A DNA stretch of 64,000 nucleotides from JAEYZS01 sp964469265. GTDB taxonomy: Bacteria > Bdellovibrionota > Bdellovibrionia > Bdellovibrionales > JAEYZS01. The position numbers and the translations under genes are program-made. Where the stretch lies: positions 22,262-86,261 of the forward strand of contig CAYXYF010000006.1 of NCBI GenBank assembly GCA_964469265.1. Direction: 5' to 3'. Below the pieces are notes generated by a model, which saw nothing but the letters and a program-made list of their open reading frames with translations, had not been told where the DNA came from and searched no databases. Shown here one piece after another: positions 25,381-34,542 of this stretch; the stretch's first letter is position 1, and each line of letters opens with the position of its first letter.

Positions 25381-25962
25381 ATGAGCGTAATTTTGCCAGC
25401 GTTTAATCACTTCTACTTTGTACGTCATGGACGTACAGACGCCAACGTCCGCCAGATCATGGCAGGTGGCCACAACGATATTCCTTTAAACGAAGAAGGA
25501 AAGTTTCAAGCTCAGAGAGCTGCGAAGATAATTCAAGAACATTGTGAAGACATTCAAACCATTTGTGTCAGTACCATGCTTCGCGCGCGGCAAACCGCAG
25601 AGTATATCAACAAAGATTTTAAGAAAAACATCGTCGAGATTCCAGAGCTTATTGAGTGGTGCTTCGGAGATTGGGAAGGAAAAACTTGGGACGAAGTCTC
25701 GCACCTCTTTTTAGGAGATCACGACCCTCAGGGTGGTGAATCTCGCCTTGAGTTTCGGTCAAGAGTTGCAACTGGTCTTCAAAAATCTCTTACACATCCT
25801 CGCAGCGTTCTTGTCGTCGCCCACGGTGCTGTTTGGTTTAAGATTCTAAAACTACTTAATATGAACCTCGCTAAAACGGACAACTGCCAGGTTTTTAAAA
25901 TTTGCACGCGCCCTAGCGAAACCAAAGTCGAATACGAATATTTTGAAATTACTGCCAAATAG
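25381..25962 (+). CDS. Histidine phosphatase superfamily protein (phosphoglycerate mutase-like)
   Basis: 193-residue branch-1 histidine phosphatase. YFVRHGRTDANVRQIMAGG holds the catalytic RHG, MLRARQTAEYI the second Arg, EWCFGDWEGKTWDEV the acid, and VLVVAHGAVWFKIL the second His. It is similar to broad-specificity phosphatases (CobC/GpmB/PhoE type); the substrate is unassigned. I use ATG 25381 rather than the TTG three codons earlier. It is followed by the 2OG oxygenase after 6 bp, likely one operon through the glycosyltransferase. Confidence 0.87.
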   Translation: MSVILPAFNHFYFVRHGRTDANVRQIMAGGHNDIPLNEEGKFQAQRAAKIIQEHCEDIQTICVSTMLRARQTAEYINKDFKKNIVEIPELIEWCFGDWEGKTWDEVSHLFLGDHDPQGGESRLEFRSRVATGLQKSLTHPRSVLVVAHGAVWFKILKLLNMNLAKTDNCQVFKICTRPSETKVEYEYFEITAK

Positions 25963-25968
25963 GAACCT

Positions 25969-26880
25969 ATGAAGACCTACCAACCGATTCACAAAATCCC
26001 AAACTTCTTTGATGAGGCTCGTGAAATGCGGGCAGAGTTTGAAAGCCGATTTTTAGAGCCAAAGAAAACTACACCCGAAAGATTTGTTTGGGATTACTGG
26101 CATATTGAAAACCAATACACATTAATACGCGCTGAGGCTGAAAATATTTTTTCAAGAGCGCTCTTTCAAAACTTCACCCATTCTCTTATAGAGTTTGGAC
26201 AGCGTTATCTTGGATGTGATGGCATCACTCCTCCGTGGATTAGCTATTATGTTGATGGGTGCAAACAAGAACTTCATGCTGACGTACCTCATGGTCCGTG
26301 GGCTTACGTTTACTCCATCACTCCCTGGAACAGGCGTCAGTTTTCTGGAGGAGAAACAATATTATTAAAACCCTCGACACTAGATTATTGGCGACATTTT
26401 GAAGATATGACTGGAATTGAATCAAAGGAGCTCACAACAAAAGTACCTGCAAACTTCAATCAACTCCTGATATTTGATCCAAGGATTCCGCATGGAGTAA
26501 CCCCAGTGAACGGCGTCCAAGATCCTCTTAAGGCCCGCGTTGTTATCCATGGTTGGTTTACAAACCCCAGACCGATTATCAACGGCGGCCTTGCAGGAAA
26601 AAAGACAATGACGTTTTTAAATCAGGTCATTATGGATCTTGAGCCTATTTTTGACAAATTTCCTCAGATCACAGGGACACTTGCAATGAGGCTTGATATT
26701 CATCCCAAAGGAAATGTTGAGCGTCTTTACTTTCTCACAAACACGTTGATCTCTCTTGATCGCAGTAAGGCAACCGTTAAGCTTTTAAATGAGCTTGAAA
26801 AAGCGCTTAAGGCCGTGACGTTTCCAAAAAGCAAACGTCCAACGGAAATTACCCTTCCCTTTTTATTCCAATCACGCTAG
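25969..26880 (+). CDS. 2-oxoglutarate/Fe(II)-dependent oxygenase
   Basis: 303-residue cupin-fold dioxygenase related to prolyl-4-hydroxylases. The iron triad is HAD in CKQELHADVPHGPWAY (near 105) and His in FDPRIPHGVTPV (near 177). The 2OG-binding Arg is in KARVVIHGWF. WNRRQFSGGETILL is the family beta strand. The C-terminal about 90 residues are an additional helical part. The substrate is unknown; possibilities include a protein or sugar modified alongside the galE and glycosyltransferase genes. AGGAA precedes the ATG. 6 bp after the phosphatase gene, 9 bp before galE. Confidence 0.82.
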   Translation: MKTYQPIHKIPNFFDEAREMRAEFESRFLEPKKTTPERFVWDYWHIENQYTLIRAEAENIFSRALFQNFTHSLIEFGQRYLGCDGITPPWISYYVDGCKQELHADVPHGPWAYVYSITPWNRRQFSGGETILLKPSTLDYWRHFEDMTGIESKELTTKVPANFNQLLIFDPRIPHGVTPVNGVQDPLKARVVIHGWFTNPRPIINGGLAGKKTMTFLNQVIMDLEPIFDKFPQITGTLAMRLDIHPKGNVERLYFLTNTLISLDRSKATVKLLNELEKALKAVTFPKSKRPTEITLPFLFQSR

Positions 26881-26889
26881 CTTAAACCC

Positions 26890-27858
26890 ATGAATGTCTT
26901 AGTTACGGGCGGGGCTGGATATATCGGCTCACACACTTGCAAAGAGCTAAAGAAAAATGGATTTAATCCAATTACGTACGATAATCTTAGTCGTGGGCAC
27001 AAAGAATTTGTCAAATTCGGTCCCCTTGTCGTTGGAGACATCTTAGATTCAAAAAAAATTGAAGACGCTATCAGGGAATACAATATCCAAGCTGTCTTGC
27101 ATTTCGCTGCATACGCCTATGTTGGAGAATCCGTAGAGAAGCCAGAGCTTTATTATAAAAATAACGTCCAAGGTACAATGTCTTTGCTGGATGCTATGTT
27201 AAAAACAAATATCAAGAAATTTGTGTTCTCATCAACCTGCGCAACCTACGGTGTACCAGAAAAAGTTCCTATCTCTGAAGATTTTGAACAAAACCCAATT
27301 AACCCCTACGGGCAAACCAAACTTATTATTGAACGCATTCTGAAAGATTACGGCCATGCTTATGGTTTAAAATCCGTTTGCTTACGATACTTCAATGCTG
27401 CGGGCGCAGATGCCGATGGTGAAATCGGAGAAATGCATGAGCCAGAAACCCATCTCATCCCGCTAACTATTCAGTCTGCTTTGACGGGCTCTGTGCTAAA
27501 GGTTTTTGGTAATGATTATCCAACTCCAGATGGAACCTGTTTAAGAGATTATATCCATGTGACGGACCTAGCAGATGCCCACGTCAAAGCACTTCAGTAT
27601 TTAAATGATAGCAAAGATAACTTTAACTTCTTTAATCTCGGCAATGAAAAAGCCTACTCCGTTAAAGAAATTCTAAAAGCGGTAGAAGATGTCACAGGCA
27701 AAAAAGTTAACGCCGAAGTCTTCTCACGGCGCCCAGGAGATCCCGCAGCACTTGTTGCAAACGCTACAAAAGCTAAAACGATTTTAAAGTGGACTCCGCA
27801 ACTTCCCGACATTGAGTCCATCGTGAGTTCTGCTTTTAAGTGGCACACGAGGAACTAA
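26890..27858 (+). CDS. galE: UDP-glucose 4-epimerase
   Basis: NAD-dependent extended SDR that interconverts UDP-glucose and UDP-galactose for envelope polysaccharide. The 322 residues have the Rossmann motif VTGGAGYIGSHTCKEL, the catalytic region SSTCATYG with YGQTK (Tyr-x-x-x-Lys), RYFNAAGAD, CLRDYIHVTDLA and the C-terminal RRPGDPAALVANATKAK. The length is normal, slightly short. The UDP-GlcNAc epimerase variant cannot be excluded. Confidence 0.95.
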   Translation: MNVLVTGGAGYIGSHTCKELKKNGFNPITYDNLSRGHKEFVKFGPLVVGDILDSKKIEDAIREYNIQAVLHFAAYAYVGESVEKPELYYKNNVQGTMSLLDAMLKTNIKKFVFSSTCATYGVPEKVPISEDFEQNPINPYGQTKLIIERILKDYGHAYGLKSVCLRYFNAAGADADGEIGEMHEPETHLIPLTIQSALTGSVLKVFGNDYPTPDGTCLRDYIHVTDLADAHVKALQYLNDSKDNFNFFNLGNEKAYSVKEILKAVEDVTGKKVNAEVFSRRPGDPAALVANATKAKTILKWTPQLPDIESIVSSAFKWHTRN

Positions 27859-27859
27859 G

Positions 27860-28726
27860 ATGACAAATATAGTTTACCAAGCCTACGGGAAAAAAGAATA
27901 TTTGTATCAACCGATATTTTCAATCTTAAGCCTGATCGAAAAATCAAAAGCTTCTGACTACCGAATCATAATTTACACCGACCAAGTTGATTTTTTAAAA
28001 AGGTTTTTTGGCTCTTTTAGTTTTGTCCATTATGAGCCTCTTACGGACGAAAAGAAAACCTTATGGCGCGGAGCTATTAATTTTGCACACCGAATGAAGA
28101 TCGAGGTCTTAAAAGACTGTTCGAATAAGTACGACGGCCATATTCTGTACTTTGATGGAGACACCTACTTTAACGACGACGTAAAATTCATTCTCGAACG
28201 CATAACAGAAGATCAAAGCGTTATGCATATTGCAGAAGAAGGCATTAAAAATACAAAAGACTACCTTTCAAAAAAAATCTATAAGTTTTTGCGCCAGAAC
28301 AAAGTCCTTGTTCATGGACAGGAAGTCAAAGTCGACGATGATTACATGATGTGGAATGCGGGTACCATCGGCCTTCACCGCAGGCACCATCACTTATTTC
28401 AAAATATTATAGATTATACGGATGCTTTATTTACTCTTTATCAGAAGCACCTTATGGAACAGCACGCAGTCTCATACTATTTGCAAAACACAACCCGCGT
28501 AGTTGCTTGTAACGATATATTGGAACATTACTGGAACCAGAAAGACTCCTTTGAAGAAGCGTTAAATCCTTTTTTCATGAAGAATGATAACTACGAACGC
28601 TATAAAGCAAACCGCAAAGAACTCATTCTTCCTGAGCGTTACTACGGAAAACCCCGATACACATTCAAACAAAAACTTAAGCGCAAAATCAACGTGGTAA
28701 AACACCGATTGGGGTTAGAGCAATAG
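27860..28726 (+). CDS. Glycosyltransferase, GT8-like
   Basis: 288-residue nucleotide-sugar transferase of GT-A type. The N-terminal VYQAYGKKEYLYQPIFSILSL is the family beta-alpha start. A DxD-type metal motif lies in ILYFDGDTYFNDD (near 95), and MMWNAGTIGLHRRHH is the acceptor-side block common to GT8-like enzymes. The ATG begins 1 bp after the galE stop, so it probably uses the galE product. Acceptor unknown. The C-terminus is basic (KQKLKRKINVVKHRLG), which suggests peripheral membrane association. Confidence 0.8.
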   Translation: MTNIVYQAYGKKEYLYQPIFSILSLIEKSKASDYRIIIYTDQVDFLKRFFGSFSFVHYEPLTDEKKTLWRGAINFAHRMKIEVLKDCSNKYDGHILYFDGDTYFNDDVKFILERITEDQSVMHIAEEGIKNTKDYLSKKIYKFLRQNKVLVHGQEVKVDDDYMMWNAGTIGLHRRHHHLFQNIIDYTDALFTLYQKHLMEQHAVSYYLQNTTRVVACNDILEHYWNQKDSFEEALNPFFMKNDNYERYKANRKELILPERYYGKPRYTFKQKLKRKINVVKHRLGLEQ

Positions 28727-28729
28727 AGA

Positions 28730-29959
28730 TCACGCCACCACTTCGGGCGGCAATGGATCTAGTGCGGGTTGAGACTTCAGGTCTTTGAACTTTTTAAAGA
28801 TGATAAGACACATAAACGTCGCGATCACGACAATGTAACTTGTTCTATTATAAAAAATAATTTTCCCGTTTAAATCTGTTGAGACAATAAGCCCGCCCAC
28901 AAAGGACGCAAGGCCTGCGCCCATCTGCTGAAGTGCTGTATTGATGCTAAGAAAGCCACCTCGAAATCTGGGCTCGATACTATTAGAGACAGCTGTAATT
29001 GCTGGTATTGTCCTGGCGCTAGCGATGACAAAGAAGCCGCTCGTTACAACAAGGGCAACCCACATCGGTACCATCGGCAAGTGCGTAATTGCAAATATTG
29101 GTATCAGTGCAAGGTACGCTAAAATCCTAAAGACGTGAAAAGGACTCGTCTTATCGACCCATCTTCCAACAAGATTTGAACTAAAGATCGTACATGCTCC
29201 ACCCGCCAAATAAACATAAGACAATTCAAGGTCTGAAAAACCTAAATTCGCCGACAGATACGGACTGATGAAAGGAATGACAATAAAATGTGCCATCATC
29301 AAAGTTGGAAACAAGCTCAATGCCCACAATAGCTTGGGATTTTTCAGAAGGTATGGATAAATTTCTGTCTTTCTTCTTCGAACAGTTCTTCGAAGGTGGG
29401 CGCGCATAGGTGGAAGCGTACGCATACCGAAAAAAAAGACTATCATTCCAAATCCTGCCAAACCAAAAAACGGCCAATGCCAAGAAGAATTCACTGCGAT
29501 GACCAGACCTAACGGTACCCCAAGAACGGCTGCTACGGAGAAAGCAGACATCACTAATCCTAAAGCGCGTCCTCGGTGACTCGGTTGAATAATATCTCCT
29601 ACGATGGATACAATTTGTGAGCCCATGATTCCGCCAAAGAAACCAGTAAAAATTCTAGCCAAAAGAAACGTGTTGTAACTCGTTGAAAGTGCGCACAGAA
29701 ATGTGCCGACAATAAATCCTAAGTAAATTGCCAGAAAAGATCTTTTGCGATCAAAGTCATCTATAAAAAATGAACTTACCATAGCGGAAACACCAGCACT
29801 GATAGAGTAAACGGAGACGATCATACTGAATTGCCCAGTCGTTATGTCAAAGACACCCATGAGTTGTGGGCCAAGGGGCATAATTATCATGAAGCCGACG
29901 ATATTAATAAATTGAGCTGTAGCAAGTAACAGGAGGATCTGAAATTCTTTCTTCGACAT
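28730..29959 (-). CDS. Major facilitator superfamily transporter
   Basis: About 409 residues with 12 hydrophobic helices. The first loop contains FFIDDFDRKRSFLAIY (MFS motif A-like D-R-K-R) and the second half VGRWVDKTSPF. Motif C-like GIMGSQIVSIVGDIIQPSHRGRALG is in the first half, resembling Bcr/arabinose-efflux-type drug or metabolite exporters. I choose ATG 29959; the TTG at 29995 adds a 12-residue basic extension and almost touches the stop of the upstream gene. It is third in a minus-strand unit with the SPASM and kinase genes. Substrate unknown. Confidence 0.85.
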   Translation of the reverse strand: MSKKEFQILLLLATAQFINIVGFMIIMPLGPQLMGVFDITTGQFSMIVSVYSISAGVSAMVSSFFIDDFDRKRSFLAIYLGFIVGTFLCALSTSYNTFLLARIFTGFFGGIMGSQIVSIVGDIIQPSHRGRALGLVMSAFSVAAVLGVPLGLVIAVNSSWHWPFFGLAGFGMIVFFFGMRTLPPMRAHLRRTVRRRKTEIYPYLLKNPKLLWALSLFPTLMMAHFIVIPFISPYLSANLGFSDLELSYVYLAGGACTIFSSNLVGRWVDKTSPFHVFRILAYLALIPIFAITHLPMVPMWVALVVTSGFFVIASARTIPAITAVSNSIEPRFRGGFLSINTALQQMGAGLASFVGGLIVSTDLNGKIIFYNRTSYIVVIATFMCLIIFKKFKDLKSQPALDPLPPEVVA

Positions 29960-29998
29960 AAGCCCCAAGATACGCCTCTTGGTAAGCCTAATCAAACC

Positions 29999-30871
29999 CT
30001 ATTTTCTGTCAAACCTTTTAGCGAAATCACATCTCTGACAAAGATCTTCTTTAAGAACTTTTTGCAAAAAACCTTCTTTCATCGCAACTGCTCGTGAGGA
30101 TGTTAGAATTGAATTAAGATCGTTTTCTAAACAATTGCCTAGCGGAATCTCAGCTTCTTTATCTAGACAACACGGTACTACAGTACCGTCTGCATGAATC
30201 CCTACATGATGAGTAAGTGCATGGCAAAAACCGCTGCTGGACCGTATAGGCTGCTCCATACTTGGCCATTCAAATCTTGAATCAAAATTAATATATAAAC
30301 GATTTAAAACTTTATATCCTTTAGCTCGCCGAATATCGATTTTCAGTTGTGAAAAACTAAAGTTATATTTATTTTCAATAAGTTCACGAATGGCTTGGTT
30401 CTTGGGCGATAAACTCATTGGGTCTGACAGGTCCCAGATTCGGTAGTTAATATATAGATCAGGTCTGACTTTAAACGCACGATCAACAAAAGCGAATACT
30501 TTTGAGATATAAGGCTCAACATCCTTTAAGCGATGATTCGCCTCAAAACTATGAATCGAAATATTCACTTGTCGAACAGTTGGATTAAACAATAAATCCA
30601 TTTTACTTGGGTTCAACAACACCCCGTTTGTCGTTAAATTGACAGGCACGGAGTGCTTCTCGCATATCTTTAGAATTTCCTCAAAGTGCGGATGCCCTAA
30701 AGGCTCCCCCATCAAATGAAGAGCCACCTCTTTTGTTTTTTCTTTTACCTGAATAATGACTTTCTCAAAACTGTCGATTTCCATTATTTTTTTATTACGC
30801 TCAACTGGCGGGCAGAAATCACACTGCAAATTGCAGATATTTGAAATTTCAACGTAGACTCGTTCAAACAT
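29999..30871 (-). CDS. Radical SAM protein with SPASM domain
   Basis: About 290 residues. The radical SAM cluster motif CNLQCDFC is near residue 13. HLMGEPLGHPHFEEIL and LTTNGVLLNP follow the fold. The C-terminal SPASM region has GFCHAL, VVPCCLDKE, GNC and DLCQRC, Cys ligands for auxiliary clusters. Such enzymes modify peptides, proteins or cofactors, and the target here is unknown. The start at ATG 30871 comes 2 bases after the kinase stop; a GGAG is placed 9 bases before it. The ATG at 30886 would overlap that stop and has no SD. Confidence 0.88.
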   Translation of the reverse strand: MFERVYVEISNICNLQCDFCPPVERNKKIMEIDSFEKVIIQVKEKTKEVALHLMGEPLGHPHFEEILKICEKHSVPVNLTTNGVLLNPSKMDLLFNPTVRQVNISIHSFEANHRLKDVEPYISKVFAFVDRAFKVRPDLYINYRIWDLSDPMSLSPKNQAIRELIENKYNFSFSQLKIDIRRAKGYKVLNRLYINFDSRFEWPSMEQPIRSSSGFCHALTHHVGIHADGTVVPCCLDKEAEIPLGNCLENDLNSILTSSRAVAMKEGFLQKVLKEDLCQRCDFAKRFDRK

Positions 30872-30873
30872 TC

Positions 30874-31818
30874 CTACAAACTCCATGCGATTTTTTCGAG
30901 CTGTTCTGTTTCCTGTGCCCAGTAGGTATAAGAGAAGAAGTCTGGAAATAATCGCGGAAATGATGGGTCACTCCATCGCACAGCAATCCACTTTGCATAG
31001 TGTATGATACGTAGGCCTCGCAATGGTTCAAAAAGTTCAACTTGGGATTCATCAAAGTCTCGGATCTCAGTATAACCGCTAAGGAGCTCATCGACCTCTT
31101 CGTTAAATCGGTCTTGACTTAATAACATCCAAAAATCTTGCGCCTCTGGTCCATTACAAAAATCATCAAAGTCCACAAAAAAGAATCGCGTGCCGTCATC
31201 AAGCAGGTTCCCTCTGTGGCAATCACCATGGATCCGTATAAACCGAGAAGGCTCAAGCCTTTCTTCAAGAAACATTAAAATATCTTTTGCAGCCTTCTGA
31301 TAGCGCGGCCACATTTCAACCGCGACTGTGTCTTTTAAAATTTCAAGGCTATCATATCCAAATGTCTTAGCTGTCATCGCCAGACGATCTTTCGCCTTAG
31401 ACCGTGAACCCACATTATGAATAAGCGCTAGCGTGCGACCAATCTTTGCAAAATCACCTGGGAGAAGCTCCTGGGGCATTCGCCCATAAAACTTAGGGAA
31501 AATGCTAAAAAGAATGTCTTTATGCTTAAAAACAGTTTCTTCCCCAAATTCAAAGGGTGCAACCACCTCAATTCCCTCTGCTTTCAAATCGAATAGAAAC
31601 TGGTGTTCATCTAATATGGCATCTTTATTCCATCTGTGCGGCCGATAGAACTTGGCGATGACCTTTTCATTTTTTAGCGTGTTTTCTTCAAGACGTATCT
31701 CAAATACTCGATTTTCATAGGAATTCAGCTGACTAAATTCCCCCGTCGGCAGTAGCCCCAACTGCTCTACTCCAGCTAAAACCTCATCTGGCGTTAAATC
31801 ATAGAAATTTTTCGTCAT
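30874..31818 (-). CDS. srkA: Stress response kinase A-like protein (SrkA/YihE)
   Basis: Aminoglycoside-phosphotransferase-fold Ser/Thr kinase of 314 residues. The family start FYDLTPDEVLAGVEQLG is followed by QLNSYENRVFEI, FYRPHRW, the catalytic loop FIRIHGDCHRGNLL, and FFVDFDDFCNGPEAQDFW with the metal-binding Asp. It matches E. coli YihE in length (328) and motifs. I use ATG 31818 after AAGGAA; the long upstream extension to 31911 is Lys/Asn-rich and unlike the family. It is first in a unit with the SPASM and MFS genes. It is known to protect from stress-induced death in E. coli; the role here is inferred. Confidence 0.9.
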   Translation of the reverse strand: MTKNFYDLTPDEVLAGVEQLGLLPTGEFSQLNSYENRVFEIRLEENTLKNEKVIAKFYRPHRWNKDAILDEHQFLFDLKAEGIEVVAPFEFGEETVFKHKDILFSIFPKFYGRMPQELLPGDFAKIGRTLALIHNVGSRSKAKDRLAMTAKTFGYDSLEILKDTVAVEMWPRYQKAAKDILMFLEERLEPSRFIRIHGDCHRGNLLDDGTRFFFVDFDDFCNGPEAQDFWMLLSQDRFNEEVDELLSGYTEIRDFDESQVELFEPLRGLRIIHYAKWIAVRWSDPSFPRLFPDFFSYTYWAQETEQLEKIAWSL

Positions 31819-31944
31819 CGCACGTTCCTTACCTCGATAAAATATATAAATCTTTTCCCTAAAGGGCATTCTATTTTTTTTGTTTTGGCAATTAACCGCT
31901 TTGTTCTCCATAATTGTTACAACTAAGCGTGGGGGACGCGGGGG

Positions 31945-32886
31945 ATGACGTATCTAGCAACTTTATTAAGCCTACTAGGACTTACGATTGTGCTTTATGC
32001 AAATACTGCATTAGGCATGTCGCAGGCTCATATCCCCTATGAAATTCAAACCTATGTCGAAGCCTCAGTTCAACTCCAAATCGGAGAGGAATGGAGTCGT
32101 CAGAAGCTCATTAACTCTAGACCGACCAATTACCATCTTAACCGGTTGATACGCGCAACTGCACGAGTGAAAACTAAAGACTCTATTGGCTCTGCAGTTT
32201 ACCTCGGGAAGTTTGGAGAACATCATCTTATGATGACAAATCATCATGTCATCAACTCGGACTGCCGCGGAAAGGAAATTGAAATCCGATTTGAAGCATT
32301 GGGAGTTAAAACAAAATGCCTGCGCATTCTTGCAAAGTATCCACAGCTGGAAACGACATTCTTTACAATCAATGTTTCGCACAGGTATAGGTCGCTATTT
32401 GAAAGCCTCGCCATGGAGATTGATTTTAATGACGTTGAAGCTGGCGAAAAACTTGTCACAGCAGGATACGGCAACCACCTTAATAAAAGTAGCGTCCTTA
32501 CCTACGAAGACTCCAAGACCTGTGTTGTGGCTACACCTTCAAAAAGTTCTCGTTTTGTTAGAGTGAACAAACAATATCAAGCATGGACATTCCTTCATGC
32601 ATGCGAAACTTCGACTGGTGACTCTGGCTCTGTCATTGTCAGTGAGAGAACTGGAAAGGTGGTGGGCCTTGTATGGGCAACATCAATGAACAAACACACG
32701 GATCTTAAAAACAGCAACACAGTTTTTGACTGGATTGCAAGACAGGATCCGCGCATGTGGGAGAATTTATCTCTCGCCGTCCCAACACGCTTTATCATGA
32801 ACGAAATTTTTGTTTCTAAAAACGCAACTCTCCTAAGCTGGGTGGAACAAAATCGTTCCGTCGACGGCCATTTCGCCAAAAATTAA
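31945..32886 (+). CDS. Exported trypsin-like serine protease, atypical
   Basis: 313-residue protein with an N-terminal signal/TM segment (LATLLSLLGLTIVLYANTALG) and a chymotrypsin-fold core. SAVYLGKFGEHHLMMTNHHVI gives the catalytic His. ACETSTGDSGSVIV gives the nucleophile Ser in the GDSGS motif, and GKVVGLVWA follows. The expected Asp block (D-x-A-hydrophobic) is not obvious: the segment at about 133-141 reads QLETTFFTI. Either another acid serves, such as MEIDFNDVE nearby, or activity is altered. GGGGGA precedes the ATG. It is followed by another secreted protein gene after 126 bp. Predatory or nutritional proteolysis is inferred. Confidence 0.78.
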   Translation: MTYLATLLSLLGLTIVLYANTALGMSQAHIPYEIQTYVEASVQLQIGEEWSRQKLINSRPTNYHLNRLIRATARVKTKDSIGSAVYLGKFGEHHLMMTNHHVINSDCRGKEIEIRFEALGVKTKCLRILAKYPQLETTFFTINVSHRYRSLFESLAMEIDFNDVEAGEKLVTAGYGNHLNKSSVLTYEDSKTCVVATPSKSSRFVRVNKQYQAWTFLHACETSTGDSGSVIVSERTGKVVGLVWATSMNKHTDLKNSNTVFDWIARQDPRMWENLSLAVPTRFIMNEIFVSKNATLLSWVEQNRSVDGHFAKN

Positions 32887-33012
32887 GCTCAGACATAATT
32901 TGGTCAGCAAATTGCAATTAACTCAGCTGTTACCAACCGTTGAGGCAGAAATTACCATTTGAGCAATGTTTGCTATGTAATTTCACTCATGCATTTTGTA
33001 ATGGAGTAAAAA

Positions 33013-33858
33013 ATGCGATCAATTTTTGTAGTTTTATTCATAAAATTTTTTGTACTTGGGGCCGCCGCAGGCACACCTTCCTATAGCGCCAAGATACTTC
33101 AGGGTGCCGAATATGATCGGCTTGAATCTCGTCTTTCGACTTTGTCTGATGAAATACGCCTAAGACGGGAGAACATTCAAAAAGCGTCAGAATCATTTGT
33201 TGAGGCAAAAAAGCTTTTGGACTTGATGTTTGTATATGTGCTTGAAAGCCTTCACCATGATAATAAAAAACCGCAGTTCTCTCGTTTAACACAAATGTTA
33301 GATCACGAAGAGTTTCGTCAACACGTTTATTACCCTGTTCGCGTTGGAGTGTTTAACAAAGACGACTATTGGATCAGATTCACGGACCGAAGGTGTGTGA
33401 ACTTAAACCCTGAAGAGGAAATTGAAACAGGCTTGTTTATTCGAAGCTCAACTCCGATGTTTGAAAACCTTCGTTTCGGGAAAAGAAAACTTATTCTCAC
33501 CGATAGCTTCATTGACACTCAGGGTGAGCATATACGATATAAACTCGCCCACTATGAGTTTAAAAAACGTTCAAAGATTGCATCCATTGTGGATGCTTTT
33601 AGTAAAGCATCCGCTGCTATGATCCAGCACTATAATTGTGATTATGTTGAGCATACTAGAGAGCTTGAGAAAACATACGCCAACTCGTTGAATCGCTACC
33701 ACTATCTTGCGAAGGTGTTAAATAAACGACCAAAAGAGTTTACGGTTGAGAAAGAAGCCGAGACCCTTGGAGAAATCTTTAGCGGGCTTATGCCAGCCGA
33801 TGAGCCCAAAGCTGCGGATATAGAAACTACGGATACAGAAGTTCCACCTCAGAAATAA
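33013..33858 (+). CDS. Secreted protein of unknown function
   Basis: 281 residues with a signal peptide (MRSIFVVLFIKFFVLGAAAG). Residues 30-70 are predicted coiled coil (YDRLESRLSTLSDEIRLRRE), followed by an alpha/beta body with VRVGVFNKDDYWIRFTDRRC and LIRSS-type strands. The C-terminal tail, about residues 255-281, is acidic and probably disordered (ADEPKAADIETTDTEV). I do not recognise the family. Its stop codon is immediately next to that of the convergent aat gene. Confidence 0.65.
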   Translation: MRSIFVVLFIKFFVLGAAAGTPSYSAKILQGAEYDRLESRLSTLSDEIRLRRENIQKASESFVEAKKLLDLMFVYVLESLHHDNKKPQFSRLTQMLDHEEFRQHVYYPVRVGVFNKDDYWIRFTDRRCVNLNPEEEIETGLFIRSSTPMFENLRFGKRKLILTDSFIDTQGEHIRYKLAHYEFKKRSKIASIVDAFSKASAAMIQHYNCDYVEHTRELEKTYANSLNRYHYLAKVLNKRPKEFTVEKEAETLGEIFSGLMPADEPKAADIETTDTEVPPQK

Positions 33859-34542
33859 TCAAGTTGAACCATCGTCAGATAAAAATATTTTGTGAGAAGT
33901 TTGCAGCCTTTGCTGGTACTCTTCTCGCGAAATATATTTCCCCCCGAGGGACTCTAAAACTGGTGTAACCATTTGTATATCTATCCACTCAAGGCCTTGC
34001 GCCTCAAGAATGCGCGCCACTTCAAGCACGCAGAGCTTTGACACATTATCCTCCAGACCAAACATACTCTCTCCCGAAAAAACACCCGCAAGAAACACAC
34101 CGTAGACTCCGCCCACAAGCTCTTTGTTATCTTTTCTGTAACACTCAACACACAAGATGTGACCCTCATCGTAGAGCTTGAGATAAGCATTTTTCATCTC
34201 CCCGTTTATCCAAGTTCCACCTTGATCTTTTCGCGGAACCTTGGCGCAATAGTCGATCACATCTGGAAATTTACTATTTATTCGGAACTCATAAAGGTCT
34301 TTGTTTATTAACTTCTGAAGGGAACGCGGAACGTGAATCTCTTTAAAATCTAAAACTCCGCGTTCTAACGGCGAAAACCATAATAAGGGATATCCCTCGT
34401 GGGGCCACGGAAAGATCCCGTGAATGTACGCATCAATGAGAGTCTCTGTATCCAGATCTCCTCCGAAACACAAGACCCCGTCATCTGCCGCTGTTAATGG
34501 ATCAGGAAAACTCGATATCTCAAAAAACTTTCTCAAATCCAT
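33859..34542 (-). CDS. aat: Leucyl/phenylalanyl-tRNA-protein transferase
   Basis: Transfers Leu or Phe from tRNA to N-terminal Arg/Lys of proteins, making N-degron substrates for ClpAP. The 227 residues show FPDPLTAADDGVLCFGGDL, LIDAYIHGIFPWPHEGYPLLWFSP, RKDQGGTWINGEM, GGVYGVFLAGVFSGESMF and DIQMVTPVLESLGGKYISREEY, all family blocks. The length is normal. The ATG overlaps the recQ stop by one base (TAATG), so it is coupled to recQ. Confidence 0.97.
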   Translation of the reverse strand: MDLRKFFEISSFPDPLTAADDGVLCFGGDLDTETLIDAYIHGIFPWPHEGYPLLWFSPLERGVLDFKEIHVPRSLQKLINKDLYEFRINSKFPDVIDYCAKVPRKDQGGTWINGEMKNAYLKLYDEGHILCVECYRKDNKELVGGVYGVFLAGVFSGESMFGLEDNVSKLCVLEVARILEAQGLEWIDIQMVTPVLESLGGKYISREEYQQRLQTSHKIFLSDDGST

